The notes: generated by a model from the sequence alone, not told the origin. Numbered from the stretch's first letter, positions 52,812-62,581 are shown. The stretch is DNA of 64,000 bases from Notoacmeibacter sp. (GCA_019912385.1 JAIOIW010000031.1:140994-204993), one strand, 5' to 3'. Program-made: numbers and translations.

Positions 52812-55752
52812 GGAGCCGTTCTCCTTCGGGATCGAGGAAATGCGGTGAAACGATTTCCACCAGCGTCTCCTTGCCGCGCAGCGGGTCGGCGGCGCGCACG
52901 GTCTCGCCGACACGCTCGCGACCACGCTTGATGAAACCGAGCCCGATCGCGTGGCCAAGGATCGGCGAATGACAGACCGAGGACATCCATCCTTCGTCGT
53001 TTTCCGTCACCGCCGCCACGCCGGAAGAGAGGAAATGAGCACCTGCGTCGAGCGTTTGCGACCGGTCAACCGGAATGAAACCCATCAGGACGGGCCGGTC
53101 TTCCGCCACCAGTACAGGGCGTTGCGAGAGCGTCTTGCCAATGCAATCCTTGTCGGCGGATACCATGCGCCCCATGCCGACATCGCGCGCGGTGGTCCGG
53201 CCTTCGAGTTCGGCGCCGGTAACGTGGCCCTTCTCGATACGCATGACGTTGAGCGCCTCGAGGCCATAGGGCACGGCGTCGAACTCTTCGCCGGCGGCCA
53301 TCAGCGCGCGGATCATGGCGTCGCCATAGCGCGCAGGCACCGCGATCTCGTAGGCCAGTTCGCCGGAAAACGAGATGCGGAACAGGCGGGCGCGGGTGCC
53401 GCCGCAAACGGTGATCTCGCCGCAGGCCATGAAGGGGAAGGCCTCGTTGGAGATGTCGAAGTCCTGGTCGACAAGCTTGCTTAGCAGCTTGCGTGCGTTC
53501 GGACCCGCCACGGCATATTGCGCCCATTGGTCGGTCACCGAGATCAGGTGCACGTCGAGGTTTGGCCACAGGCACTGGCGGCAGAATTCGAGATGCCGGA
53601 AAACGGCGAGCGCATTCGCCGTCGTGGTCGTCATCAGGTAGTGGTTTTCGGAAAGGTGCGCCGCGGTGCCGTCATCCATGACGATACCGTCCTCGCGGAG
53701 CATCAGGCCGTAACGAGCCCTGCCGACCGCCAGCTTTGCGAAACCGTTGGCATAGACGCGGTTGAGGAATTGCGCCGCATCACGCCCCTGGATGTCGATC
53801 TTGCCGAGCGTGGCGACATCGCAGATGCCGACAGAATTGCGGGTCTGGACGACTTCCCGGTCGACCGATTGGCGCCAGTGCGTCTCGCCGTCGCGCGGAT
53901 ACCATTGCGCGCGCAGCCAAAGCCCGGTCTCGACAAAGGCCGCGCCCTGTTCCTCCGCCCAGGCATGGCTTGGCGTCAATCGAACGGGGCGCATGTGCGC
54001 GCCACGGGAACGGCCGGCAAAGGCGGCAATCGGGACCGGCGTGTAGGGCGGGCGGAAGATCGTGGTGCCGGTCTCGGCGATGGTCCTGCCGGTGCACTCG
54101 GCCATGATGGCGAGCGCCGGCACATTCGCTGTCTTGCCCTGGTCTGTGGCCATGCCGAGCGTGGTGTAGCGCTTCATGTGCTCGACGGAACGGAAACCCT
54201 CCTGGTGGGCGAGCTTGAGGTCCTTCACCGTCACGTCGTTCTGGAGGTCGAGCCAGGCACGGCCTTTGCCCGGGGAAACATGCCAGAAGGCGGAAACGGA
54301 TGCCGCTTCATCGTCGCCGCGTGGCGGTTGCGCGCCTCCCGACCTGAAGCCCAGCCCCATGAGGGTTGACGAAGTGCGATTGTGGCCGTCGGCGAGCGCC
54401 GCGCCTAACGTCAGCGTACCGTTCGCCGCGCCGGTGACCGTCATGCCGGCCGGTAATTCCGGGCCAGGCACGAAAGCGGCAATGTCGTCGCGCCATTCCG
54501 GCCTGCCACGGTGGTGGCAGGTGAGATGCACGTTCGGGTTCCATCCGCCCGAGATGGCGAGGCAATCGGTTTCGATGGTACGGCCGCCGGCGAGCGTGAT
54601 CGAGCGGAGGCCATGGCGCCCCCTGGTGGCCGTCACGCGCCCGCCCATGACGATCGCGGCACCGGGAATGTCTGTCAACGGCTCGGTATCGCGCGTGTCG
54701 ACGATGGCTGCAATGCCGATGCCTTTCGCCGACAGGTCGATGGCCGTGCGCCAGCCATCGTCGTTGTTGGTGAAAACAGCGATCCGCTTGCCGGGCGCGG
54801 CGGCATAGCGGTTCACATATGTGCGCACGCTTGCAGCCAGCATGACGCCCGGGCGGTCGTTTCCAGGGAAGGCGATCGGCCGTTCGATCGCGCCCGCCGC
54901 CAGGATTGCGCGCTTCGCCTGGATCTGCCACAGCACCTGGCGCGGCCCGTCTTCGCCATCGCGCAAATGGTCGGTTCGGCGCTCCAGCGCACCATAGATG
55001 CCGTGGTCATAGACGCCGAACACCGTGGTGCGCGGGAACAGGCGGACATTGTCCATGGCGGCGAGCTCTGCGACCGCTGAGTCGGCCCAGGCCGCGCCGG
55101 CCATGCCATCGACCTCGCGGGTTTCGGCATTGAGCCGCCCGCCCATGCGGAAATCCTCGTCGGCGACGATGACCCGTGCGCCGGAGCGGCCAGCCTGCAT
55201 GGCGGCCGCAAGGCCGGCCGGTCCCGCGCCGATCACCAGTATGTCGCAATGCAGGTAGCCGTGATCGTAGCTGTCGGGGTCGGGCAGGCCGGAGAGCCTG
55301 CCGAGACCAGCGGCCGCTCGGATTATCGGCTCGTAAAGCCTCTCCCAGAACGCCTTCGGCCACATGAAGGTCTTGTAGTAGAAGCCGGCCGACAGGAACG
55401 GCGAAAACAGGTCGTTGACCGCCAGCAGATCGTGGCGCAGCGATCCGCACCAGTTCTGGCTTGCCGCTTCCAGCCCTTCGAACAGTTCGGCGGCGGTTGC
55501 CCGCGTGTTTGGTTCGCGCCTGGCGCCGGAACGCAGTTCGACGAGCGCGTTCGGCTCCTCCGAGCCCGCGGTGAAGATGCCGCGCGGGCGGTGGTATTTG
55601 AACGAACGGCCGACAAGGCGCACATTGTTGGCCACCAGCGCCGAGGCCAGTGTGTCGCCGGCATGGCCCTCGTATCGCCGGCCGTCAAAGGTGAAAGAGT
55701 GGGTCTGGCTGCGGTCGATCAGTCCGCCGGAAATGCGGCTTTGCTGGCTCAT
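52804..55752 (-). CDS. soxA: Sarcosine oxidase alpha subunit
   Basis: A 982-residue subunit. An N-terminal segment (~15-95) resembles a ferredoxin-like domain, the NAD-binding Rossmann motif is DILVIGAGPAGLAAAMQAG (~170), and the C-terminal ~370 residues form a GcvT-type folate-binding domain (HMRPVRLTPSHAWAEEQG and MRIEKGHVTG). It channels formaldehyde from sarcosine demethylation to tetrahydrofolate. It starts inside the soxD stop (ATGA, 55749-55752). Sarcosine from creatinase is the probable substrate here. Confidence 0.93.
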   Translation of the reverse strand: MSQQSRISGGLIDRSQTHSFTFDGRRYEGHAGDTLASALVANNVRLVGRSFKYHRPRGIFTAGSEEPNALVELRSGARREPNTRATAAELFEGLEAASQNWCGSLRHDLLAVNDLFSPFLSAGFYYKTFMWPKAFWERLYEPIIRAAAGLGRLSGLPDPDSYDHGYLHCDILVIGAGPAGLAAAMQAGRSGARVIVADEDFRMGGRLNAETREVDGMAGAAWADSAVAELAAMDNVRLFPRTTVFGVYDHGIYGALERRTDHLRDGEDGPRQVLWQIQAKRAILAAGAIERPIAFPGNDRPGVMLAASVRTYVNRYAAAPGKRIAVFTNNDDGWRTAIDLSAKGIGIAAIVDTRDTEPLTDIPGAAIVMGGRVTATRGRHGLRSITLAGGRTIETDCLAISGGWNPNVHLTCHHRGRPEWRDDIAAFVPGPELPAGMTVTGAANGTLTLGAALADGHNRTSSTLMGLGFRSGGAQPPRGDDEAASVSAFWHVSPGKGRAWLDLQNDVTVKDLKLAHQEGFRSVEHMKRYTTLGMATDQGKTANVPALAIMAECTGRTIAETGTTIFRPPYTPVPIAAFAGRSRGAHMRPVRLTPSHAWAEEQGAAFVETGLWLRAQWYPRDGETHWRQSVDREVVQTRNSVGICDVATLGKIDIQGRDAAQFLNRVYANGFAKLAVGRARYGLMLREDGIVMDDGTAAHLSENHYLMTTTTANALAVFRHLEFCRQCLWPNLDVHLISVTDQWAQYAVAGPNARKLLSKLVDQDFDISNEAFPFMACGEITVCGGTRARLFRISFSGELAYEIAVPARYGDAMIRALMAAGEEFDAVPYGLEALNVMRIEKGHVTGAELEGRTTARDVGMGRMVSADKDCIGKTLSQRPVLVAEDRPVLMGFIPVDRSQTLDAGAHFLSSGVAAVTENDEGWMSSVCHSPILGHAIGLGFIKRGRERVGETVRAADPLRGKETLVEIVSPHFLDPEGERLRG

Positions 55753-56036
55753 ATTCCGCGTCCCCTCGAAAGCGCGACGTCACGCGCCAACTCGACCTTT
55801 GAAATCTCGTGGGTCAGCGTGTTGCGGGTAACGACCAGCCAGGAACGGTCGCCGTGCTCGTGGAACCACAGTTCGCGGTGCTCGCCGGCCGGATTGTCCC
55901 TGAGATAGACATAGTCGTGGAACACCTCGATCGCGTTTTCCGCCTCCGGGTCGGGCCGCTCGATCAGGCAGGCGTCGCCGAGATAGGTGAATTCGGCGGC
56001 ATCGCGGGGGCCCAGCAGCGGGTGATTGATGATCAT
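55749..56036 (-). CDS. soxD: Sarcosine oxidase delta subunit
   Basis: A 95-residue SoxD-type subunit (MIINHPLLGPRDAAEFTYLG). The family expects a zinc site; the cysteine/histidine ligands were not verified. It lies between soxB and soxA, with a start 8 nt after the soxB stop and an overlap with soxA. A longer ORF upstream overlaps soxB and is rejected. Confidence 0.92.
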   Translation of the reverse strand: MIINHPLLGPRDAAEFTYLGDACLIERPDPEAENAIEVFHDYVYLRDNPAGEHRELWFHEHGDRSWLVVTRNTLTHEISKVELARDVALSRGRGI

Positions 56037-56044
56037 CGCGCCCC

Positions 56045-57295
56045 TCAGTGAAGGTTCGGGTTGGGGCCGGTCGCTTCCTCGTCGATGAGGGCGCCGGTGC
56101 GATAGCGGTCGAGGCGGTAGGCGCGTGCGACGGAGTGCGGCTCGTCCTTCGCCAGCAGGTGGGCGTAGCAGAAGCCAGACGCCGGCGTCGCCTTGAAGCC
56201 GCCGTAGCACCAGCCGCCATTGAAATAGAGGCCGTCTATGTGGGTTCTGTCGATGAAGGGAGAGCCGTCCATCGACATGTCGACGAGCCCGCCCCAGCTG
56301 CGCAGGACACGGGCGCGGCCGATCATCGGCATCATCGTCATGCCGGCCTCGATGACGTCGTTGACCAGTTGCAGGTTTCCGCGCTGGGCATAGGTGTTGT
56401 AGCCGTCGAGATCGCCGCCGAAGACCAGTCCGCCCTTGTCGGACTGCGAAATATAGAAATGACCGACGCCGAATGTGACGACGCCCGGTATGATTGGCTT
56501 GAGACCTTCGGTCACGAAGGCTTGCAGGACCTGGCTCTCGATCGGCAGACGCATGCCCGCCATCGCCATCACCCGGCCAGACGAACCGGCGACGCAGACG
56601 CCGACCTTCTTCGCCCGGATCGGCCCGCGCGTGGTCTCCACCGCGATGCAGCGGCCGTTCTCGATCCTGAACCCGGTAACCTCGCAGTTCTGGATGATGT
56701 CGACGCCGCGCCGATCTGCGCCGCGCGCATAACCCCAGGCGACCGCGTCATGGCGGGCGGTGCCGCCACGCGGCTGCCACAACCCGCCGTGGATCGGAAA
56801 GCGGGAATTGTCGAAATTGAGGAACGGACACAATTGGCGAATGCCGTCGCGGTCGAGCAACACGGCACCGGCGCCTGCAAGGTGCATGGCGTTGCCGCGC
56901 CGGGCAAACGCATCGCGCTGGCCGTCGCTGTGATAGAGATTGACGATGCCGCGCTGCGACATCATGGCGTTGTAGTTGAAATCCTGTTCCAGCCCTTCCC
57001 AGAGCTTGAGCGAGAACTCGTAGAACGGTTCGTTGCCCGGCAGCATGTAGTTGGAGCGCACGATCGTGGTGTTGCGCGCGACATTACCCGATGCGAGCCA
57101 GCCCTTTTCGAGCACCGCGACATTGGTGATGCCGAATTCCCTGGCCAGGTAATAGGCGGTGGACAGTCCATGTCCTCCGCCACCGACGATAACGATATCG
57201 TATTGCGCCTTCGGCTCGGGATCGCGCCAATGCGGCGTCCAGCCCCTGTTGCCGGTCAGTCCTTCCTTGATGATCCGGAAAGCGGAAAAGCCCAT
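56045..57295 (-). CDS. soxB: Sarcosine oxidase beta subunit
   Basis: A 416-residue flavoprotein. The FAD motif is IVIVGGGGHGLSTAYYLA (near residue 35). The ARNTTIVRSNYM block contains the region of the histidine that binds FMN covalently in the family, although the exact residue was not verified. It oxidises the N-methyl group of sarcosine to glycine and formaldehyde equivalents. GAGG precedes the ATG. It is the first gene of soxBDAG. It is distinct from the thiosulfate-oxidising SoxB, which is a phosphoesterase-fold protein. Confidence 0.93.
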   Translation of the reverse strand: MGFSAFRIIKEGLTGNRGWTPHWRDPEPKAQYDIVIVGGGGHGLSTAYYLAREFGITNVAVLEKGWLASGNVARNTTIVRSNYMLPGNEPFYEFSLKLWEGLEQDFNYNAMMSQRGIVNLYHSDGQRDAFARRGNAMHLAGAGAVLLDRDGIRQLCPFLNFDNSRFPIHGGLWQPRGGTARHDAVAWGYARGADRRGVDIIQNCEVTGFRIENGRCIAVETTRGPIRAKKVGVCVAGSSGRVMAMAGMRLPIESQVLQAFVTEGLKPIIPGVVTFGVGHFYISQSDKGGLVFGGDLDGYNTYAQRGNLQLVNDVIEAGMTMMPMIGRARVLRSWGGLVDMSMDGSPFIDRTHIDGLYFNGGWCYGGFKATPASGFCYAHLLAKDEPHSVARAYRLDRYRTGALIDEEATGPNPNLH

Positions 57296-57438
57296 AAGTC
57301 GCTACCTCACGCGTGAGGCGCACATGTTTGACCAGTGCCGGGAATCCGTCTTTCGCGATACGGACAAAATAAGTCCTGAAATCGACATCCCCGTCGATGC
57401 CAGCCACGGCGATGCGAGCGATTATAAGGCCCTTTCGC

Positions 57439-58173
57439 CTACAGTTCGGGCTCCGGCAGTTTTGCAAATGCTGCCCGCAGCGAATCCGACCAACCCTGCG
57501 AAATGCGCCGGTAGTACGGATCCTCGGCGGTGAAACGGCGGGACGGCGGCAGATGGAAGGAATCGACCTCGTAATATTGCAGGTCGAGCGGCAGGCCGAC
57601 CGAGAGATTGGCGCGGACCGTCGAATCGAACGATATCATCAGCAGCTTGGCCGCTTCCGCGAAGGTGAGGTCGGGATCGTAGGCGCGCACGATGATCGGG
57701 CGGCCATACTTGTGCTCGCCGATCTGGAAATATGGCGTGTCATCGCTCGATTCGATGAAATTGCCTTCAGGGTAGATCAGAAAGAGCCGCGTTTCACCGC
57801 CGGCAATCTGCCCGCCGAGGATGAAGCTGGCATGGAACTTCGCTTCCGATTCCTGGCCGTTGTCGGACCCGCTGTCGCGGATCACTTCGCGCAACGTCTC
57901 GCCGACCAGCCGTGCAGTCTGGAACATCGACGGCGTGTCGAGCAGCGACGAATGACGCTCCGAGGGTGCCTTGGCGCGCTCGTCGAGCATGGAGATCACC
58001 GCCTGGGTTGTCGCCAGGTTGCCTGCCGCCAACAGCACGATCACGCGTTCGCCGGGCCTCTCCCAAGTGTGCATCTTCCGCATGACGGAAATGTTGTCGA
58101 CACCGGCATTGGTGCGGGTGTCGGACATGAATACCAGCCCGCGGTTCACTTTCAGGGCGACACAGTAGGTCAT
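57439..58173 (-). CDS. Anbu, ancestral proteasome-like peptidase
   Basis: A 244-residue NTN-hydrolase of the 20S-proteasome-like Anbu family. It starts MTYCVALKVNRGLVFMSDTR, so the likely catalytic Thr2 follows the initiator Met; SDTRTNAG is the usual proteasome-type block. It is cytoplasmic and oligomeric in other species. The cluster partners (transglutaminase-like, alpha-E domain and ATP-grasp proteins) lie immediately upstream, as in many proteobacteria; the function of the system is not established. The sarcosine oxidase operon is downstream in the same direction. Confidence 0.85.
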   Translation of the reverse strand: MTYCVALKVNRGLVFMSDTRTNAGVDNISVMRKMHTWERPGERVIVLLAAGNLATTQAVISMLDERAKAPSERHSSLLDTPSMFQTARLVGETLREVIRDSGSDNGQESEAKFHASFILGGQIAGGETRLFLIYPEGNFIESSDDTPYFQIGEHKYGRPIIVRAYDPDLTFAEAAKLLMISFDSTVRANLSVGLPLDLQYYEVDSFHLPPSRRFTAEDPYYRRISQGWSDSLRAAFAKLPEPEL

Positions 58174-58219
58174 GGACGGGGATATCCGGAGATTCTGCTC
58201 AAAAAAACTGACTGCTGGA

Positions 58220-59011
58220 TTACTGCGATACGTTCAGCCTGACGGCAAGCGTTTCCTGCGACGGGCCGAAGCGGATGCCCGAGATCGGCGCGGCGTCAGC
58301 GTAGTCGCGTCCGACGGCAATCCGCACATAGAGTTCGTCCGGGCAGATGCCGTTGGAGCAGTCGAAACCGACCCAGCCCAGCCCTTCGATATGGGCCTCT
58401 GCCCAGGCGTGGCTTGCGGCCTGGTCGACCGTATCGGGTATGAACAGATAACCGCTCACGTAACGTGCCGGCAGGCCAAGAAGGCGGGCGACGGCGCAGA
58501 AGACGTGAGCATGGTCCTGGCAGACGCCGCTGCCGCCCGAAAGCGATTCCTCCGCGCCCGTCGCCGGGTGGGTGGCGCCGATCTCATAGGCGACGCGTTC
58601 TCCCACCAGCGCCATCAGGCCGTGGAGGTGATCGACGCTGCTGCCGCCGACCTCTTGCGCTAGCGCGCGGATCGCCTCGCCGGGTTGGGTGAGGGTGGTT
58701 TCCTGCTGGTAGAGCCACAACGGCGCAAACCCGGATGCGGGACCGCTTATTCCGTTGGTGTCGGCGGTGTCGACCACGCCGCGCGCCGTAATTCCGAGAT
58801 GGTCCATGCCGCCGCGGGCGCTGACCAGCCATGTCTCGTTGCCGAAACCGTCGACGAACCTGGCTTCCCGCAGGCCGCCCGTGAGTTCGATCTCCCATGC
58901 GGCAACGCTCTGGCACGGCCAGTTCCTTGGCCACAGGCGCAACCTCTGCAGCGCATAGTCGACCGGCTGGTCGTAGCGGTATTCCGTGTGGTGTTCGATC
59001 GTCAGGCGCAT
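58220..59011 (-). CDS. Transglutaminase-like family protein (Anbu cluster)
   Basis: A 263-residue protein with the transglutaminase fold triad visible: C164 (GSGVCQDHAHVF), H201 (SHAWAEA) and D217 (GFDCSNG). The N-terminal ~80 residues (RLTIEHHTEYRYDQPVDYALQ) form the bacterial transglutaminase N-terminal domain. The ATG at 59011 is preceded by AAGGCAG. It may act as a peptidase or amide-bond enzyme rather than a crosslinker. It is adjacent to the alpha-E gene in the Anbu cluster. Confidence 0.88.
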   Translation of the reverse strand: MRLTIEHHTEYRYDQPVDYALQRLRLWPRNWPCQSVAAWEIELTGGLREARFVDGFGNETWLVSARGGMDHLGITARGVVDTADTNGISGPASGFAPLWLYQQETTLTQPGEAIRALAQEVGGSSVDHLHGLMALVGERVAYEIGATHPATGAEESLSGGSGVCQDHAHVFCAVARLLGLPARYVSGYLFIPDTVDQAASHAWAEAHIEGLGWVGFDCSNGICPDELYVRIAVGRDYADAAPISGIRFGPSQETLAVRLNVSQ

Positions 59012-59024
59012 GGGCTGCCTTGTC

Positions 59025-59966
59025 TCAGTAGAACCGGTAGGATTCGGCAATCTCGGCGCCGAGCTTGTTGTTTTCGCGGACAAATCCGGTCAGGAACTCA
59101 TGCAGGCCCTGGTCGAAGATGTCGGTGATCCGGGCCGCGTTGAGTTGTGCCAGCATAGCATTGGCGGTTTCGTGGCATTCGTGGCGGATACCGTAGTCAT
59201 TGGCGAGATAGGCCAGGTTTTCCGCGATGTTGGTGTAACAGAACGCCAGCGAGCGCGGCATGCGGCGGTTGAGGATCAGGAAATCGGCGATGTTGGTCGG
59301 CTTGTACTGAACATCGTAGATCCAGCGGTACGCCCTGTGGGCGGATACCGAGCGCAGGATCGATTCCCACTGATGCGTGTCGAGCGCCGAACCGACCCAT
59401 GTCGCGCCTGGCAGCAGGACGTAATATTTAACGTCCAGGATCCGCGCCGTGTTATCGGCGCGCTCGACATAGGTGCCAAGGCGCGAGAAATCGAAACGCT
59501 CGTCGCGCAGCATGGTTCCTTCGAACGCGCCGCGGATATGGGCGATTTCGCGTTTGATCTGTTCCAGGGCTACGGGCATGCGGTTGTCCGGTACGGGACG
59601 TACAAGGCTCTTGCACAGGTTCATCCAGGCTTCGTTGAGGCTTTCCCACACTTCCCGCGTAAGGGCCGTTCGCACCATGCGCCCGTTGTTGCGGGCGGTT
59701 TCCATGGCAGACAGCACACTCGACGGATTCCGGGTATCGCGCAGCATGAAATCGGTCACCGTGCGCGCATTGGCTTCTTCGTGGGCCTGGGCGAATGCCT
59801 CGTCTATGCCGGCGCTTTGCAGAACCGAACTCCAGACGTCGCCGGGTTCCGAGCCGCCGGTCAGCGCGACGCGCAATCCGGCATCGATCAGGCGGGCGGT
59901 ATTCTCTGTCCGCTCGAGATAGCGGTGCATCCAGTAAAGCCCGTTGGCTGTCCGTCCCAGCAGCAT
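59025..59966 (-). CDS. Alpha-E domain protein
   Basis: A 313-residue all-helical protein of the bacterial alpha-E family (LGRTANGLYWMHRYLERTENTARLIDAG near the start). It contains repeated helical segments and no signal peptide. The biochemical role is unknown; it occurs between the ATP-grasp and transglutaminase genes in this conserved cluster. It lies 13 nt from each neighbouring gene. Confidence 0.88.
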   Translation of the reverse strand: MLLGRTANGLYWMHRYLERTENTARLIDAGLRVALTGGSEPGDVWSSVLQSAGIDEAFAQAHEEANARTVTDFMLRDTRNPSSVLSAMETARNNGRMVRTALTREVWESLNEAWMNLCKSLVRPVPDNRMPVALEQIKREIAHIRGAFEGTMLRDERFDFSRLGTYVERADNTARILDVKYYVLLPGATWVGSALDTHQWESILRSVSAHRAYRWIYDVQYKPTNIADFLILNRRMPRSLAFCYTNIAENLAYLANDYGIRHECHETANAMLAQLNAARITDIFDQGLHEFLTGFVRENNKLGAEIAESYRFY

Positions 59967-59978
59967 GTCAGCAATCCG

Positions 59979-61388
59979 TCAATCTTCGAGTACCCAGGTG
60001 TCCTTGGTGCCGCCGCCCTGGCTGGAATTGACCACCAGCGACCCCTGCTTGAGCGCCACCCGGGTAAGACCGCCCGGCACGATGCGCACCTGGTCGGAGA
60101 CCAGCACGAAGGGGCGCAGATCGACGTGGCGGGGCGCAAGGCCCTTTTCGGTCAGGATCGGGCAGGTCGAAAGCGCCAGGGTCGGCTGCGCGATATAGTT
60201 GGCGGGTCTCGCCTTGAGTTTGGCGGCGAACGCTTCCCGCTCCGCCTTCTTGGCCGCGGGGCCGACGAGCATCCCGTAGCCGCCGGATCCGTGCACCTCC
60301 TTGACGACCAGTTCCGACATGTGCTCCAGCACGTATTTCAGGCTATCCTCATCCGAGCATCGCCATGTCGGCACATTCTGCAGGATTGCCTTGCGGCCGG
60401 TATAGAACTCGACGATCTCGGGCATGTAGGAATAGATCGCCTTGTCGTCGGCGATGCCCGTCCCCGGCGCATTGGCGATGGTGATGTTGCCGGCCCGGTA
60501 GACATCCATGATGCCGGCGACGCCAAGCGCCGAATCGGGTTCGAAGGTGAGGGGATCGAGATACCCGTCATCGACGCGGCGGTAGAGCACGTCGATCGGC
60601 TTGTAGCCTTCGGTCGTGCGCATCGCGACCTTGCCGTTCTCGATTCGCAGATCCGAGCCTTCGACCAGTTCGCATCCCATGGAATCGGCCAGGAATGAGT
60701 GCTCGAAATAGGCCGAGTTGTAGATGCCGGGGGTCAGGACAGCGACCGTCGGATTTTCGCGCGCCGCCTCCGGGGCAACCGCCGCCAGCGACTGTCGCAG
60801 CAGTTGCGGGTAGTTCTCCACCGGGCGCACGCGGATATCGCGGAATAGCTCGGGAAAGAGTTGCATCATGGTTTCGCGGTTTTCCAGCATGTAGGACACG
60901 CCGGACGGCGTGCGCGCATTGTCTTCCAGGACGAAGAACTCGTTCTCGCCGGTGCGAACGATGTCGACGCCGATGATGTGGGTATAGACACCGCCCGGCG
61001 GCTTGATGCCGAGCATCTCCGGCAGGAAGGCATCGTTATGCGCGATCAGCGATTTCGGGATGCGGCCGGCCCTGATGATTTCCTGGCGGTGATAGATGTC
61101 GTCGAGAAAGGCATTGAGTGCGACAACGCGCTGCTCGATGCCCTGGGCGAGCCGACGCCACTCGGTGCCCGAGATGATGCGCGGCACGATGTCGAAGGGG
61201 ATCAGCCGCTCGGCGGCCTCCTGTTCCCCATAAACGGCAAAGGTGATGCCGGTGCGGCGGAAGACCTGCTCTGCGTCGCGTGACTTGGCTGTGAGGTAAT
61301 CGCCGTCCTGTTCGCCGAACCAGCGATCGTAGTCCTGATAGGGTTGGCGGACCTTCCGGCCGGCCTGCATTTCATCGAATGGCTTCAA
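59979..61388 (-). CDS. Circularly permuted ATP-grasp protein
   Basis: A 469-residue ATP-grasp-fold protein that always accompanies the alpha-E protein in this cluster. The start is a TTG at 61388 (LKPFDEMQAGRKVRQPY), 8 nt from AAAGGGGAG; the protein then matches the usual family N-terminus. The C-terminal half contains VVKEVHGSGGYGMLVGP, a likely ATP-binding segment. It may ligate amino acids or peptides for the Anbu/transglutaminase system; the substrate is unknown. Confidence 0.87.
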   Translation of the reverse strand: MKPFDEMQAGRKVRQPYQDYDRWFGEQDGDYLTAKSRDAEQVFRRTGITFAVYGEQEAAERLIPFDIVPRIISGTEWRRLAQGIEQRVVALNAFLDDIYHRQEIIRAGRIPKSLIAHNDAFLPEMLGIKPPGGVYTHIIGVDIVRTGENEFFVLEDNARTPSGVSYMLENRETMMQLFPELFRDIRVRPVENYPQLLRQSLAAVAPEAARENPTVAVLTPGIYNSAYFEHSFLADSMGCELVEGSDLRIENGKVAMRTTEGYKPIDVLYRRVDDGYLDPLTFEPDSALGVAGIMDVYRAGNITIANAPGTGIADDKAIYSYMPEIVEFYTGRKAILQNVPTWRCSDEDSLKYVLEHMSELVVKEVHGSGGYGMLVGPAAKKAEREAFAAKLKARPANYIAQPTLALSTCPILTEKGLAPRHVDLRPFVLVSDQVRIVPGGLTRVALKQGSLVVNSSQGGGTKDTWVLED

Positions 61389-61528
61389 GCGGCAAACTCC
61401 CCTTTGCAGGTTCGTTCGCAGCCATGCAAAAAGCAAGCCGGTTCTTCGGCACCAAAGGAATATGAGTCAGGGTAACGACCGTGCCCGCGAAATAGGCAGG
61501 GACCGCCGAAGGACAGCCTAAGAAATGC

Positions 61529-62383
61529 TCAGCGCCGCAGATGGCGGGTCGCGACATAGAGCGATATCGCGGCCGCATTGGAGACATTGAGCGAGCGGAT
61601 TGCGCCTGGCATGTCGAGGCGGGCCAGTGCCGACACCGTCTCGCGCGTTTTCTGGCGAAGGCCCTTGCCCTCGGCGCCGAGGACGAGCGCGATTCTGTCG
61701 CCGGCCATGGTGCTTTCCAACTCGAACGGCCCATCGGAATCAAGGCCGATTGTCTGGAACCCGTGTCCGTTCAGCGCCTCGATCGCCTCGGCGAGATTGC
61801 GCACCTCGATGAGGTCGATGCCCTCCAGCGCACCCGAGGCCGCCTTCGCCAGGACGCCTGATTCTCCGGGGCTGTGGCGCGATGTGGTGACCAGCGCGTC
61901 GGCGCCGAACGCGACCGCCGAACGCATGATGGCGCCCGTATTGTGAGGGTCGGTCACCTGGTCGAGCACAAGTACCAGACGGGCGTCCCCCAGCGCGTCG
62001 AGGCGCTTCGGCGTCAATGGCTCCGCCTCTATGACAACACCCTGGTGGACCGCTTCGGAACCGGTAATCCTATCGATAGCGCGGGGGTCGGCGATCTCTA
62101 CGGCAAAGGGCAGGGCATCCACGTCGGCGATGTCCAGCCGCTGAAGCGCATTGCGGGTGACGGTCATGGAACGGATCACGCGGCGCGGATTGGCGAGCGC
62201 GGCGGCGACCGTGTGCAGGCCATAGAGCCGCACGAGGCCATCAGCGGGATCAGCCCCGGCAGGGATCGCGGCATGCTGTCGTGGACGCGCCTGGGCGCCG
62301 CCCGCCTTGGCATCGCGGTGGGCGCGCCGCAATCGGGCGTAGTGACTGTCCTTGCCGCCCTTGCGGCTATCGTCTGTGCTCAT
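61529..62383 (-). CDS. rlmB: TrmH-family rRNA methyltransferase (RlmB-like, 23S G2251)
   Basis: A 284-residue SPOUT methyltransferase. Motifs of the TrmH/SpoU family are visible: QVTDPHNTGAIMRSA, LGAEGKGLR and LNVSNAAAISLY, forming the SAM-binding trefoil knot. An N-terminal basic region of ~50 residues precedes the substrate-binding domain. The ATG at 62383 (MSTDDSRKGGK) is chosen over one seven codons upstream. It could be one of several SpoU paralogues, but length and N-terminal domain fit RlmB best. Confidence 0.82.
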   Translation of the reverse strand: MSTDDSRKGGKDSHYARLRRAHRDAKAGGAQARPRQHAAIPAGADPADGLVRLYGLHTVAAALANPRRVIRSMTVTRNALQRLDIADVDALPFAVEIADPRAIDRITGSEAVHQGVVIEAEPLTPKRLDALGDARLVLVLDQVTDPHNTGAIMRSAVAFGADALVTTSRHSPGESGVLAKAASGALEGIDLIEVRNLAEAIEALNGHGFQTIGLDSDGPFELESTMAGDRIALVLGAEGKGLRQKTRETVSALARLDMPGAIRSLNVSNAAAISLYVATRHLRR

Positions 62384-62581
62384 GGGCGCGCTTATAGCTC
62401 GCACCGGGCCGCATGGATATGCCGGTTTGCCCGAATGGGTGAAAATTCATTGGCCAAGGTGCATGACATCCGGTTGACAGGCCGGTGACTAGCCGCCATA
62501 TGTCCCGTCGCAAAGCGGCCGGTCGTTTCGGCAAGGTTGCTTTCGCGCCTACCTCAAGGCTCTTTTGCCGGTTACGGTTCC

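Noticed and set aside
56045..57295. Thiosulfate-oxidising SoxB and the Sox sulfur system
   Set aside because: The names collide. This soxBDAG is sarcosine oxidase, with FAD and folate-binding domains; no SoxXAYZ genes are present.
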